Shown piece by piece: positions 9,050-19,230 of a DNA stretch of 44,333 bases. Each line of letters begins with the position of its first letter. The first letter of the stretch is position 1. A program made the translations under genes and the position numbers. The stretch lies in the NCBI GenBank assembly GCA_026710085.1, contig JAPORT010000061.1, positions 1 to 44,333 on the forward strand, given 5' to 3'. This DNA is from Flavobacteriaceae bacterium (GTDB lineage: Bacteria; Bacteroidota; Bacteroidia; Flavobacteriales; Flavobacteriaceae). The notes under the pieces are model-generated. The model searched no databases. It was not told the origin of the DNA and saw only the letters and a list, made by a program, of their open reading frames with translations.

Positions 9050-12000
9050 TCAAACATAAGAAGTCTTTTTAATCCAAGGTCTGTTCTTACTGATGAACAC
9101 TAATTTTTTTATTCTCAATTTGATGCTATAAACAATACTAAACGTAGCGGGAACAATCACCAAAGTCAAAAAAGTGGCAAAAGTCAATCCAAAAATAACA
9201 GTCCAAGCCAGTGGTCCCCAAAAAATAACATTATCACCCCCGATATAAATATTGGAATTCCATTGACTGATGAGGGTGAAAAAATTAATATTGAACCCAA
9301 TGGCCAATGGAATCAATCCCAAAATGGTGGTGATGGCGGTTAATAAGACCGGTCTTAGTCGAGCCGAACCACCACGGATGATCGCTTCTTTCGCTTGATT
9401 CAAGGTCAAAAGGCCTTTCACATTACGCTGAATTTTTTCTCGATTGATTAATAATTGGGTGTAATCAATTAAAACCACACTGTTATTGACCACAATTCCG
9501 GCAAGAGAAATAATCCCCAACATCGTCATTAAAATGACAAAGGGCATATTAAAAACCAACAGACCAAAAAACACGCCTGTAAAGCTCAATAAAATGGTCA
9601 GCAAAATGATGAATGGTTTTGAAATGGAATTGAATTGAAAGACCAATAATAGCAATATGAGAGCCAATCCTATAAACAAAGCGGTCGATAAAAAAGACAT
9701 GTTTTCTTGTTGCTCTTCTTGTTCTCCAGCATAATCATAGGTAATCTCTTCTGGTATGTCAAAATTAGCCAGTGCATTTTGAACTTCAGCTAAAACCGCA
9801 TTGCCATTAAATCCAGCCAAAACCGATGAATAGAGAGTGACCACACGATCCAATTCGCGATGTTTGATCGAACTAAAGGAATTATCACTTTCCACCCTGA
9901 CCAATGAAGAGATGGGAATTTCTTTTGTTTCAGGGCCATCATTGAGGATGATGTTTTGGTTCAAAAGAGCATTTTTATCAAATCGGTATTGATCATCCAA
10001 TCGAACATTGATATCATAATCATCACCTCCCGTTTTGTAAACACCAGCTTTAGAACCAAATAATGCCGTACGCAAGATGAACCCAATTTGACCAGCGTTG
10101 ACTCCGAGTTCACCTGCTTTTTTGCGATCAATCACCAATTCATCACTTTGTTTGTATCGACTCACATCGATTTTTAATTCTTCCACGCCCTGAACATTCA
10201 CTCGATTGAGATAATCTTTCATATTTTCAGCCACTTGGATAAGTTCCAAGTAATCATCCCCTTTGATTTCGATGGTAATCGGATATCCCGTTGGCGGGCC
10301 ATTGGCATCTTTTTCGACGGAAATAGCAACCCCTGGAAATTTTCCACTGACAGCCTCTTGAACTTCTTTGCGCATCAATTCACTAGAATGGCCTCTTCTG
10401 AATTTAAATTCTCTGAGCGATATGGTGATTTTCCCTTTGTGTGGCATGGCATTTTCGGCTCCAGAATCGGTAGTGGGATTTCCTGCCCCTTCCCCAACTT
10501 GAGAAACGGAAGTTTCAACCATGAAATTGTTATCGCCATCATTATATTTTGGTAAATGGAGAATATTAAAAACTTCTTGTTCAATCAAACGCGTGACCCG
10601 ATCTGTTTTATCGATGGATGTTCCTTCAGGATACTCAATATAGATGATGATTTGATTCGGTTGGTTTTCAGGAAAAAACTCTGTTTTAGGCGGAAAAAGT
10701 CCCATCAAAACAAAAGAACTCAACAATAGAAAAAAGGTGCCAACCAAAAACAAAACAGGATGATATCCTTCCAAGACAAACCTCAAAAATCGCTGATAAT
10801 TGCTTTCTACTTTAGTGAGAAATATTTTTTGAAAACGCAATGCCCAGCCTTTGATAGCGTATTTGTAGGCCCAGAACAGGAGTGGAACAATCAACATGAT
10901 GGTCCCCAAACCTCTGATGATTCCTTGATTAAAAATCAACAACAATCCCAAACCACCCATGATGGCCGTCAAGCGCCATAGAGATTTGTCCGTAAACACT
11001 TGATCTTTGATATTCATGAACTGAGAGACCAACATGGAATTAAAAAAGATAGCGACAATCAGTGAAGAGCCTAAAACAGCGGATAGGGTAATGGGAAAAT
11101 AGATCATGAATTCCCCCATCAAACCTGGCCAGGCACCCAAGGGGGCAAATGCCGCAAGAGTGGTCGCTGTTGATACGATGATGGGAGTGGCAATCTCACC
11201 AATCCCTCGTTTGGCTGCTTGAATCCGGGTCATGCCTTCTTTTTCCATCAATCGATAAACATTTTCCACCACCACAATACCATTATCCACCAGCATACCT
11301 AGACCCATCACGAGCCCAAACAAGACAACGGTATTTAATGTGTATCCGATGGCAGAGATAAACATGATGGCCATGAACATGGACATAGGAATTGCAAAAC
11401 CAACAAAAAGAGCATTTCGAAAGCCAATAAAAAACATCAATACCGTCACCACCAAGATGACCCCCAAAATGATGTTATTAATTAAATCATTGACTTGATT
11501 CGTTGTTAAAGTAGAAGTATCATTATTGATGGCAATATCGATGTCATTGGGAATCTGTAATTCTGCAGTGTTCTCAACAATCGACCTAATTTGATTGGCT
11601 GCATTGATTAGGTTTTGTCCCCCTCTTTTTACCACATCTAACAATAGCGTTTTTTCACCCATCGAACGAGCATAGGAAGTGACTTCTTTTTCCTCAAAAG
11701 TGACCGTGGCGATATTTCTTAAGTAAACGGCATCGCCATTATCGTTTTTAACGACAAAATCTTCTAAATCTTCTGGGCTTTCAATTTCGCCGAGAATGCG
11801 AACATTGCGTCTTTGACCATCGATTTCAATATTTCCGGCAGAAATTGTGGAATTTTCATCTGAAATAGTATTGATGACATCGGCAAAAGCAACTTGAGCC
11901 GAAGTCATTTTGTAGAGATCTAAAGCCACTTTCACTTCAAATTCTTGGATCCCTCGGATATCGACTTCTTTAATTTCAGTTAAATCTTCAATGGCAGATT

Positions 12001-12523
12001 CGAGGCGCTCCGCATATTCTTTAAGATCTTTTATGGGGTAATCCCCAATCATGCTGATGTTGAGCATGGGCATCATCTCAGCAAAATCGAGTTCGAAAAT
12101 ATTAGGTTCCAATTTGGCATTATTGAAAACAGGCCAATCGGCACTCGATTTCACAGCATTCACCAAATCCGTGACTTCTTGTTTGGCTTGATAAATGGGA
12201 ATATCTTCATCAACTTCGACAATGACGATGGCAAAATCTTCAGCGGATGTGGAATTAATTTCAACGAGATTGGAAAGACCTTTGATTTCCTCTTCTAGAG
12301 GATCCGTAACCAATCGTTCCATGTCTTCGGCCGTATTGCCTGGAAAAACAGTCGTGATAAAAATTTGAGTATCATTGATTTCAGGAAAACTTTCTCTAGG
12401 TAAGTTCAAATAAGAACTCAACCCTAGGATGAAAAAAATCACCATAATCACATAGATCACCACTCGATGATCGATGGCCCAACTAGATAGTTTAAACTCT
12501 TTGTAAATTTTTTTATCACTCAT
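9050..12523 (-). CDS. RND-type efflux pump, inner-membrane permease (HAE1/AcrB-like)
   Basis: Proton-driven inner-membrane pump of a tripartite efflux system. At 1157 residues it is longer than AcrB (about 1050). The extra length includes a central insertion (about 500-590) with two additional hydrophobic segments, suggesting 14 rather than 12 membrane helices. The first helix follows the N-terminal basic segment (VVIYVIMVIFFILGL) and leads into LPRESFPEI. The TM4 relay motif reads GMLVDNGIVVVENVY, with one aspartate where AcrB has two. Two periplasmic porter domains lie at about 45-335 and 620-930. It is the last gene of the operon, 12 bp after the adaptor gene. The substrate is unknown, and no regulator gene is adjacent. 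Confidence 0.94.
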   Translation of the reverse strand: MSDKKIYKEFKLSSWAIDHRVVIYVIMVIFFILGLSSYLNLPRESFPEINDTQIFITTVFPGNTAEDMERLVTDPLEEEIKGLSNLVEINSTSAEDFAIVIVEVDEDIPIYQAKQEVTDLVNAVKSSADWPVFNNAKLEPNIFELDFAEMMPMLNISMIGDYPIKDLKEYAERLESAIEDLTEIKEVDIRGIQEFEVKVALDLYKMTSAQVAFADVINTISDENSTISAGNIEIDGQRRNVRILGEIESPEDLEDFVVKNDNGDAVYLRNIATVTFEEKEVTSYARSMGEKTLLLDVVKRGGQNLINAANQIRSIVENTAELQIPNDIDIAINNDTSTLTTNQVNDLINNIILGVILVVTVLMFFIGFRNALFVGFAIPMSMFMAIMFISAIGYTLNTVVLFGLVMGLGMLVDNGIVVVENVYRLMEKEGMTRIQAAKRGIGEIATPIIVSTATTLAAFAPLGAWPGLMGEFMIYFPITLSAVLGSSLIVAIFFNSMLVSQFMNIKDQVFTDKSLWRLTAIMGGLGLLLIFNQGIIRGLGTIMLIVPLLFWAYKYAIKGWALRFQKIFLTKVESNYQRFLRFVLEGYHPVLFLVGTFFLLLSSFVLMGLFPPKTEFFPENQPNQIIIYIEYPEGTSIDKTDRVTRLIEQEVFNILHLPKYNDGDNNFMVETSVSQVGEGAGNPTTDSGAENAMPHKGKITISLREFKFRRGHSSELMRKEVQEAVSGKFPGVAISVEKDANGPPTGYPITIEIKGDDYLELIQVAENMKDYLNRVNVQGVEELKIDVSRYKQSDELVIDRKKAGELGVNAGQIGFILRTALFGSKAGVYKTGGDDYDINVRLDDQYRFDKNALLNQNIILNDGPETKEIPISSLVRVESDNSFSSIKHRELDRVVTLYSSVLAGFNGNAVLAEVQNALANFDIPEEITYDYAGEQEEQQENMSFLSTALFIGLALILLLLVFQFNSISKPFIILLTILLSFTGVFFGLLVFNMPFVILMTMLGIISLAGIVVNNSVVLIDYTQLLINREKIQRNVKGLLTLNQAKEAIIRGGSARLRPVLLTAITTILGLIPLAIGFNINFFTLISQWNSNIYIGGDNVIFWGPLAWTVIFGLTFATFLTLVIVPATFSIVYSIKLRIKKLVFISKNRPWIKKTSYV

Positions 12524-12535
12524 TAATTGCTATCT

Positions 12536-13705
12536 TTAGCTAGTCAAAAGTTGTACTTTTTGTTGATCTTCGACTAAAGCAGATCCCTCATCAACCAACA
12601 AATCACCGGAACTTAACCCATTGATAACTTCGGAAAAATGACCACTTCTGATGCCTAGTTCAATAAAAACACGTTGGGTGATGAATATATTTTGTTCTTC
12701 AGTAGAGACCAATCGATGCACATAAGCTTGTCCTTGAGCATCTTCTTGAATCAATCGAAGTGGAACGGAAAGTGCTTGGGGATTTTGATAATCAGTAACA
12801 ATCAATTTAGCCGTCAAGTTGGGTTTGATGAATCCACTTGAATTTTCCACAGGAGCTTCAACTCGAAATGTTCGGTTATTGGGATTGATAAAATCACCAG
12901 TTTGTCTTAGAGTCGTATTGATTTGGCTTTCAATGACATCTATTTGAACAACGGCAGGACTTCCTGGTTTTACAGAAGGGAGATAAGTTTCTGGAATAGC
13001 GGCTTCAACATACATCGAATTGAGGTTAATCAACCTTAAAATGGGATTCATTCCTGGAGCGACATAAGCTCCTTCGTTAGTGATTAATTCATCGATGATT
13101 CCTGAAAAGGGAGCGATGATTTTGGTTTTAGATAATTGATTCTCCAATTGATCAACAATCTGTTTTTGTGATTCATATTGAGTCTTGGCTTGGAGATAAT
13201 TCAATTCGGAACCTATTTTTTGATTCCATAAACGTTGGGTCCGTTCATAAGTGGTTGACGCCAAATCCAGTTGCAATGTAGCGCTATTTAGTTGAGGTCG
13301 AAGCCCCCCATCATCGATGGTAGCCAAAATGTCCCCTTTCACGACTCTTTGTCCTTCTCGAACCCTTATAGATAGGAGTTTTCCAGCAAATTCTGGATAG
13401 AGTTCCAAACTCTGTCTTGTCTTGATATCTCCTTGAACTTCAATGGTATGTGTGAATTCTGAAGTTTCAACGCTAAACGCTGAAATCAAAGGAAGTCTTT
13501 GATTTTTGTCTTTAATCTCAATCAAGCGATTGATTTCAATCAATTGTTCATTCAATTCATTGATTTGATTGACAACGACATTTCTTTGTATTTTAAGGGA
13601 GTCGATATCCGAATCTCCAAATTGATTTTGCTCTGTTGTAGCTTTTTTTTGAGAACATTCGGATAAAAGAATAATGATAGTTACAAGAAATAGGATGTGT
13701 TTCAT
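12536..13705 (-). CDS. RND efflux periplasmic adaptor (membrane fusion) lipoprotein
   Basis: Adaptor linking the inner-membrane pump to the outer-membrane channel. The 389 residues start with a lipoprotein signal (MKHILFLVTIIILLSEC, Cys17), so the protein is probably lipid-anchored in the periplasm. A predicted coiled-coil region near 30-65 is rich in Ile, Asn and Glu. The lipoyl/barrel-sandwich signature follows (GKLLSIRVREGQRVVKGDIL and KIIAPFSGIIDELITNEGAY), then a beta-barrel domain. It sits between the channel and pump genes with 12-bp gaps, so the three genes form one transcript. Confidence 0.92.
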   Translation of the reverse strand: MKHILFLVTIIILLSECSQKKATTEQNQFGDSDIDSLKIQRNVVVNQINELNEQLIEINRLIEIKDKNQRLPLISAFSVETSEFTHTIEVQGDIKTRQSLELYPEFAGKLLSIRVREGQRVVKGDILATIDDGGLRPQLNSATLQLDLASTTYERTQRLWNQKIGSELNYLQAKTQYESQKQIVDQLENQLSKTKIIAPFSGIIDELITNEGAYVAPGMNPILRLINLNSMYVEAAIPETYLPSVKPGSPAVVQIDVIESQINTTLRQTGDFINPNNRTFRVEAPVENSSGFIKPNLTAKLIVTDYQNPQALSVPLRLIQEDAQGQAYVHRLVSTEEQNIFITQRVFIELGIRSGHFSEVINGLSSGDLLVDEGSALVEDQQKVQLLTS

Positions 13706-13717
13706 TGATCTGGGAGA

Positions 13718-15094
13718 TTAAAGAGATGAGTATAAAAGGTTGTCTAATTCTGCTTTGTAATTGATGAGGTCTAATATGGTTTGAAGGTATCTTTGTTGTG
13801 CCAAAAAGAGTTGATTTCTAGCTTCTCGATACTCGAATGAAGTGGCCAGGCCTTCCAAAAATTTAATTTGATTCTTATCGGCGATACTTTGGGCGAGTTT
13901 CAAATTCTCTTTTCCTGTTTCAAGAGTTCGGGCGGCTAACTGCAAGTCGTTCTGGGTTCGTTTGATATTCAGGCCAATTTCCTTTTTGGTATCCTCTAAA
14001 CTTATTTGAGATTGTTGCCATGTGATTTTGGCTCTTTGGGTTCCCGCGGTACGAACTAACGAACTAAAAATGGGGATATCAGCAGAGAATCCAAAAACAG
14101 CGGTTCCAAACCATTTTTGATCTCTATTTAAAAAAGAAAACTCATTGCTGTTTCCTGTATAATTGCCATTGAGAAAAGCTTTCAAAATGGGAAGAGCTTT
14201 GGCTTTTTCATTTTTATAACTTAATAATTGAGCTTGAACATCATTTTTCGCAATACGCACATCGATATTTTCTTCGACAACACTTTCAATACGCGTGCTT
14301 TGTGAAGTCATCGACTGGGCAATGGCCTCAGTAATAATCTGTTCTAATGTATCGGTTAATTCAACTTTAGTTTCAGGTGTGTAGCCCAGTAGATGGTTGA
14401 GAAAATCGCGAGCGATTTCTTCCAATCGTTTGGCATACCGTAACTGATTGTTTTGTTCACTAACACTGAGTCGAATTTGTTCAACATTTTCCTGTTCCAC
14501 AAAACCTGATTCAAATAGCTTACTGGTTTCATCAAGGTTGTCTTCTAATAGAGCTAAGTTTTCTGAAATAAAATCAATATTGGCTTGAGCAAGTAAAACG
14601 TTGACATAGGTTTGTATCACATTTTTTCTAAGCTCTAATTTGGTTTTAGTCAAAGCGTTTTCAGAAATTTCCAAAAGCACTTTACTCGCTTGTATGAGCA
14701 GCAAATAAGATCCATCAAATAGCAATTGATCTACATTGAAACTAGCTACAACATTTTGCTTGGTCCCAAAAACTACTTCAGCAAACTCACCTTCTTTTCC
14801 CCCGAAAAATTGAGCGGGAATTAAAGCCACCGGCTGCTCCAAAAAATTTTGGTAGTTGAGACTCCCACTGATTTGAGGAAGGCCATCAGCAAAATTTTCC
14901 CATCGTAGTTTATAAGATTTCTGAATCTCGAGTGAAGCATTGCGAACCTCTGCGTTGTTCTCAATCCCAACGTCAATAGCTTTCGATAAGCTGAGTTCTT
15001 GATGAGGTTCCTGAGAATAAGAAAGGATAGCCATCAAAAAAGCAAACATGGAATATTTCCAACGCATCAATTTTTTGGAATTCATCTTAATCAT
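13718..15094 (-). CDS. TolC-family outer-membrane efflux protein
   Basis: Outer-membrane channel of the RND complex. The 458 residues begin with a signal peptide (hydrophobic MFAFLMAILSYSQ), followed by SLSKAIDVGIENNAEVRNA, typical of the start of the first OEP repeat. The two long helical repeats (about 35-250 and 260-455) are rich in Gln, Asn, Leu and Glu. A downstream ATG at 15085 (MNSKKLMRWKYS) is an alternative start. It is the first gene of the efflux operon; the promoter should lie in the 550-bp gap upstream, but I found no clear TAnnTTTG box there. Confidence 0.9.
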   Translation of the reverse strand: MIKMNSKKLMRWKYSMFAFLMAILSYSQEPHQELSLSKAIDVGIENNAEVRNASLEIQKSYKLRWENFADGLPQISGSLNYQNFLEQPVALIPAQFFGGKEGEFAEVVFGTKQNVVASFNVDQLLFDGSYLLLIQASKVLLEISENALTKTKLELRKNVIQTYVNVLLAQANIDFISENLALLEDNLDETSKLFESGFVEQENVEQIRLSVSEQNNQLRYAKRLEEIARDFLNHLLGYTPETKVELTDTLEQIITEAIAQSMTSQSTRIESVVEENIDVRIAKNDVQAQLLSYKNEKAKALPILKAFLNGNYTGNSNEFSFLNRDQKWFGTAVFGFSADIPIFSSLVRTAGTQRAKITWQQSQISLEDTKKEIGLNIKRTQNDLQLAARTLETGKENLKLAQSIADKNQIKFLEGLATSFEYREARNQLFLAQQRYLQTILDLINYKAELDNLLYSSL

Positions 15095-15650
15095 AATGTG
15101 AGAGAGGGAACACGAGATATTTTGAGCAATTGTTTCAAGTGAAAATGTAATGGAGACAAGATAAAGAATTAATTACTCATTATTAATTATAAAAGTTAAT
15201 AGTTATGACAAATGCAATGATTTAAGGAAAAATAAAATCGAATACAAATTTGGTAAAATCAAACAATTCAATCACTAATAAACTTTCTTAGACACATGTT
15301 ATCTTAAAATGTTACACCATCGATGAAAAATTTTAACCCTATTCAATCCAAGTTTAAAAGCATTTTTTCTGATACAATTATTTTATGGTCAAGAAGAGCT
15401 CTCGAGCTGAACTTTAGGATAAGCCAAGGTTTTGCAATTCTTGGACACAAATCCAAAGCATACCCTTAGGATGCCTTTTTGAATGAGAATTATACGCTAT
15501 TGCGTTATTAGGCTTGTTTGATTCAATTTTCTTTAAAATGCTTTTGAATATTTAGTTTCGGTTTAATCATTGATTTGATCAACTTACAGGCATTAATATA
15601 TAATTCCTTTGGCTGCAATATTTTGAAGGGGAACTTTTTGGTAGGGTTGT
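15095..15650. other. AT-rich gap between the RND operon and the restriction gene
   Basis: I see no gene here. It must hold the start signals of the minus-strand RND operon and the 3' end of the restriction gene transcript, but no convincing Bacteroidota -7 box was found. One small imperfect hairpin (GCAT/ATGC plus CC/GG, 15458-15474, then T5 on the plus strand) could be a weak terminator. Confidence 0.4.
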
Positions 15651-16535
15651 TTAATAGCATTTAGGCGTTTTATCAATTAAGTCAATGAGCGATTTTATTC
15701 TCCTATCATTTTTTGCTTTATACTTTTCACAGAAATATTTTTTTAATAAGGAAATAGTTTTTTTTTGAGGGAATATAATAGGAAATATTACTTTAATCAG
15801 ATCTTCATTGTTTAATAATTTTCGCCAAACAAAGTGACTTAGATCTTTAATTTCTTCAAATGTTTCTTGTGGTTTTAAATCGAAATTAAGTTCTGGTAAT
15901 TCAGATAGGTCTTCTTTCCATTGACATAGAAAGTTGATAATGTCTTCTTTCCAAATGTAATCCAACCCCTCTTTATTAAATAACTCATTTCCATAACACA
16001 AGCAGACGTCTACTCCATAATGTCCACAAAGGCTTTTTATTTCATTAGCATAGTATTTTTTGTGCTTTTTAAAACTATCATCTATGAAATAGAAATAGCT
16101 TGAAATGTTATTACATCCTAAATCAAGTAGAATATTTATCTTTTTTTCAAAATTTTGAAATTGCCCTACTTTTTTAGTGCTGTCATGATTGTCTCTCATT
16201 TTTTGTTCTATAAAAACCGTTCGGTTTTTATACTTGAATAGTTGATCATATTGAACATAGTTATCACCGACTTTATGATTTCTATCGATCTCCTCATATC
16301 CCTTTGCTTTAAACAGTTCTCTAATGTAAATTTCAAAGGCATCCCCAAATCTAATTTCGTGGCTTTGAGTTATATTTTGTATTAACTTCGTGTGAGGTTT
16401 TGTTGGTCGAAACAAACCTAGATAAACCTCGGGAGATTTAGAGAGATTCTCTAATAATTTCTTTTTATTGTCTTCAAAAATCTTGTCATTAAAGATTTTT
16501 GAAACTCGTTCGTAATCAAGAGTTTTTAGTTTCAT
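15651..16535 (-). CDS. type II restriction endonuclease, HinfI-like
   Basis: Probable restriction enzyme partner of the adjacent methyltransferase; by its similarity to the HinfI pair the target is likely GANTC (inferred). The 294 residues contain a PD-(D/E)xK-type core: HEIRFGDAFEIYI (about 59-71), then D97 in VQYDQLF and E110-x-K112 in VFIEQKMRDNHDSTKK. The segments SPEVYLGLFRPTKPHTK and GQFQNFEKK also recall R.HinfI, from memory. The start ATG lies inside the last codons of the methyltransferase gene (20-bp overlap), so the two are translationally coupled, methylase first. Composition is more AT-rich than the neighbours, consistent with transfer. Confidence 0.85.
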   Translation of the reverse strand: MKLKTLDYERVSKIFNDKIFEDNKKKLLENLSKSPEVYLGLFRPTKPHTKLIQNITQSHEIRFGDAFEIYIRELFKAKGYEEIDRNHKVGDNYVQYDQLFKYKNRTVFIEQKMRDNHDSTKKVGQFQNFEKKINILLDLGCNNISSYFYFIDDSFKKHKKYYANEIKSLCGHYGVDVCLCYGNELFNKEGLDYIWKEDIINFLCQWKEDLSELPELNFDLKPQETFEEIKDLSHFVWRKLLNNEDLIKVIFPIIFPQKKTISLLKKYFCEKYKAKNDRRIKSLIDLIDKTPKCY

Positions 16536-17583
16536 TTACTTTTTTTCTGTAATCATTAATCGGTTTTAGAATATCGTTTCGTTTCACGTGCCAGTAATCC
16601 CAACCATTGTTATTGACGATGCCAAGTATCTTAGCGCTGCCTTTGTGTATCGAATATTCTGAATGGGCAATTAAAACTTTACCGCTTTGAGTTAACTGCG
16701 ATTTATTCTCTCCATTTTTATCAAATAAAAATTCTCCCGGAACGATAAATTTATTTTCAATTAATCGTTTCATTGGCACTCTCTTCTCTTTGATATCATA
16801 TACATTTTCAATCAGATTTTTTTCAATTGATTCTTCAGTTTTTCTCAACCTATGATAAATTAATTCTACATACTTTTCTTCCTTTTCAAATCCAAGATAT
16901 TTTCTTCCATACATTTTTGATACCACTGCAGTAGTGCCAGTCCCCATAAATGGGTCTAGTACAACATCGTTTTTTCTACTAGAGCTTAAAATCACTCTTT
17001 TCAACAATTCAATTGGCTTTTGGGTATTATGTAACTTTCTTCCTTTATCGTCTCTTAGTCGTTCTTTCCCACTACATATGCCAATTTCCCATACACTCTT
17101 CATTTGCTTTCCACCATTGATATGTTTCATTGTTTTATAGTTGAAAGTATATTTACTTTTAGGTGATTTAGTACACCATAACAATATTTCATTAGCGTTT
17201 GTAAACCGAGTCCCCATGAAATTTGGGGTTGGATTTTTTTTACTCCAAATAACATCATTGATAATCCAATATCCCAATTGTTGCATTATATATCCTATTC
17301 TATAGATGTTTTGAAAGGAACCAATAACCCATATGGATCCGTTTCTTTTCAAAACTCTTTGACATTGTTTCAACCACTCAAATGAAAACTGATCGTACTC
17401 ATTGTAGGAGTTGAATTGATCCCACGTATCATTGACTCCTAAATAAATACTGCCCTCAACTCGAATTAATTGACCTTCAGTCTGCATATAGTATGGAGGG
17501 TCGGCAAAAATTAAATCGATTGATTCGTTTTCTATTTTTCGCATCCCTTTCAAACAATCCATGTTGTGAATCTGATCCATCAT
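16516..17583 (-). CDS. beta-class N6-adenine DNA methyltransferase, HinfI/CcrM-like
   Basis: Methylates adenine in DNA, most likely in GANTC (inferred from family), protecting the host from the downstream nuclease. Numbering from the upstream ATG at 17598: catalytic DPPY at 33-36 (LIFADPPYYMQTEG) and the SAM-binding DPFMGTGTT at 215-223. This order (catalytic motif first) defines the beta class. SIWVIGSFQNIYRIGYIMQ, GTRFTNANEILLWC and NTQKPIELL match the M.HinfI/CcrM type. The C-terminal extra domain with NNGWDYWHV (330-338) is the one seen in CcrM and HinfI. The length (355-360) equals M.HinfI. The start is taken at MMDQIHNMDC; the first five codons of the longer frame lie in IS-derived sequence. 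The IS1595 remnant ends right at the start, so the native promoter may be gone. Confidence 0.93.
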   Translation of the reverse strand: MMDQIHNMDCLKGMRKIENESIDLIFADPPYYMQTEGQLIRVEGSIYLGVNDTWDQFNSYNEYDQFSFEWLKQCQRVLKRNGSIWVIGSFQNIYRIGYIMQQLGYWIINDVIWSKKNPTPNFMGTRFTNANEILLWCTKSPKSKYTFNYKTMKHINGGKQMKSVWEIGICSGKERLRDDKGRKLHNTQKPIELLKRVILSSSRKNDVVLDPFMGTGTTAVVSKMYGRKYLGFEKEEKYVELIYHRLRKTEESIEKNLIENVYDIKEKRVPMKRLIENKFIVPGEFLFDKNGENKSQLTQSGKVLIAHSEYSIHKGSAKILGIVNNNGWDYWHVKRNDILKPINDYRKKVNETKNS

Positions 17584-18391
17584 AAAACACGATGACATAA
17601 GAACAACTCCATTCTTTTAATCATTGAAATGCCACGAGTATGATACCGTTTTACAAACTCATACACATACAACTGCAAATACTTGCGAGATATGTAGTGA
17701 TACGTTCCTTTATAGTCTCTTTCGAGAATCGTATAGAAAGACTCGATGTCATTGATACGAATATCGCCACCTGTATATTGGTGTTTGCTATGCGCTACAT
17801 TAGCATGGGTTCTTTTGAGGTTGTTATATCCTCGATGCTCATCTGAGTAAATAACGGTATCAGATGACGTCTTCTGGTCGAAGAATTCGTGAATCGTTAC
17901 ATGATTGGCCGTACCAAATGCTTGAGCAACGACTTGATGGGGTTCTCTGTTTTTGATACTAATAACGGGAAACTTGCTAGCTATGCCTCGACCAGCGGTG
18001 AATCTAGTTTCAATCCACTTTTTATTCCTTAAATTTTTGTGTTTGCCCCCTAAACAGGTCTCATCAACCTCATTTATCTCGCAAAATGGGGGGGGGGGGT
18101 ATTTTTGGCGACGGCTCGAATACGGTGTAACATACGCCACGCTATGGGTTGCCTAACCTCTAAATATTTTCCTAATGACATGGACGATTTTGGATAAACC
18201 GGAAGCAAATGTAAGGAAATGCCCCAATACTTCAACTGTAAATTTGAGTTTGTTAAAAATGCATTGGTTTTTTCACTTAAATAATAGTGACAGTCCCGAC
18301 AACAAAAAACATCGCTTTGATTGAACAACCGCCCTACAAGTTGTAACTCAATCCCGTCGAGCAGATATGAGCTGATGTCCGAGAAAAATTT
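17580..18391 (-). pseudogene. IS1595-family (ISXO2-like) transposase, broken at a poly-C run
   Basis: DDE-type transposase remnant in two frames. The N-terminal frame (18391-18074) shows half a zinc ribbon (VFCCRDCHYYLSEKTNAFL) and the HTH-like LQLKYWGISLHLL to AWRMLHRIRA. The C-terminal frame (18140-17580) has the catalytic core: NEVDETCLGGKHKN, VIYSDEHRGYNNL and NDIESFYTILERDYKGTYHY. The frames meet at a run of 12 C (coding strand); 10 or 13 C would join them. No start codon is evident upstream and the first CxxC of the ribbon is missing, so the copy is probably dead even with the frame restored. It abuts the methyltransferase start. Confidence 0.85.
18088..18099. repeat. 12-bp G homopolymer (C12 on the coding strand)
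   Basis: A run of 12 G on the plus strand lies inside the IS1595 transposase remnant, exactly where its reading frame changes. Such runs slip during replication and also cause sequencing errors. Confidence 0.95.
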
Positions 18392-19230
18392 CTAGACAAT
18401 CAACTGTTTGAAACGTCTGAGGATTTGTAAGAGCAACTAGCCGATGGATTCAAAGAGAGTTCTAAATATCGAGAGAGATTGAAATCCTTAAAGAACTTTC
18501 GTACATTACAAAGGTAATTCTGAAAGCAAATTATTACAAGATGTTGATTTTCCACCGGATAACTCTTAATTCGTCTAAAATTGGTTCAGATAGGCTTTGC
18601 TCTCCATTCCATACATGAATCTTTGATCCTCAGCATTTGATTTATTAGACGCTACTACATTAGATTTTTTTAAGTTCCCTATTCCTACTATAATGGCGAT
18701 GATGATGCCAAACAAAAATTACTAACAAAACGATATCCATCGAATTCCTTGATCCTATGCTACTCTTTTGGTTTTTCTTATCGATAGTATTCACCAAATG
18801 ATACCTGCTACTTTACTGATAATGACTGCTATTAACAAAACGATAAGCGTGGTATGGACACTAAGGATACCACTATGCCTTCCTCTTCTAGGATTCAGAA
18901 TATCAAATTTATTATGAAAACTTCTGACATCTGTTTTTACTTCCGTTATCAACTTCTTCAAGTCTTATATCTTCTTTTGCAGCTGGTTGGTTTTTCATTG
19001 TTTTATGTTGATTCCTTGCAAAATCTACTTAAGAATTCAAAGATGATGATACAAGGATCTACTATCACTATGAATAGTGGGATTTCGAGTTAAGAAAATC
19101 TAAATTACTACGCCAAAAAACAATTTCATTGGGTGCCCATTGACCGCCCCCTCTGTAATGCCGAGGTTAAACTATCTCAAAAAAACTCTCCAAGCTTAGT
19201 GTTTATCTGCCGATGATTGAGAAAAGAAAA
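18392..19230. other. gene-free, probably degenerate DNA between two IS remnants
   Basis: No convincing gene. Short open stretches exist (for example QLADGFKESSKYRERLKSLK on plus near 18439-18500), but all are broken by stops. The string AACAAAACGATA occurs twice (about 18725 and 18833), a possible small direct repeat. The piece is best read as remains of mobile elements or dead genes. Confidence 0.4.

Noticed and set aside
15458-15480. Terminator between the RND operon and the restriction gene
   Set aside because: The hairpin has only a short interrupted stem and the T-run is on the strand with no upstream gene.
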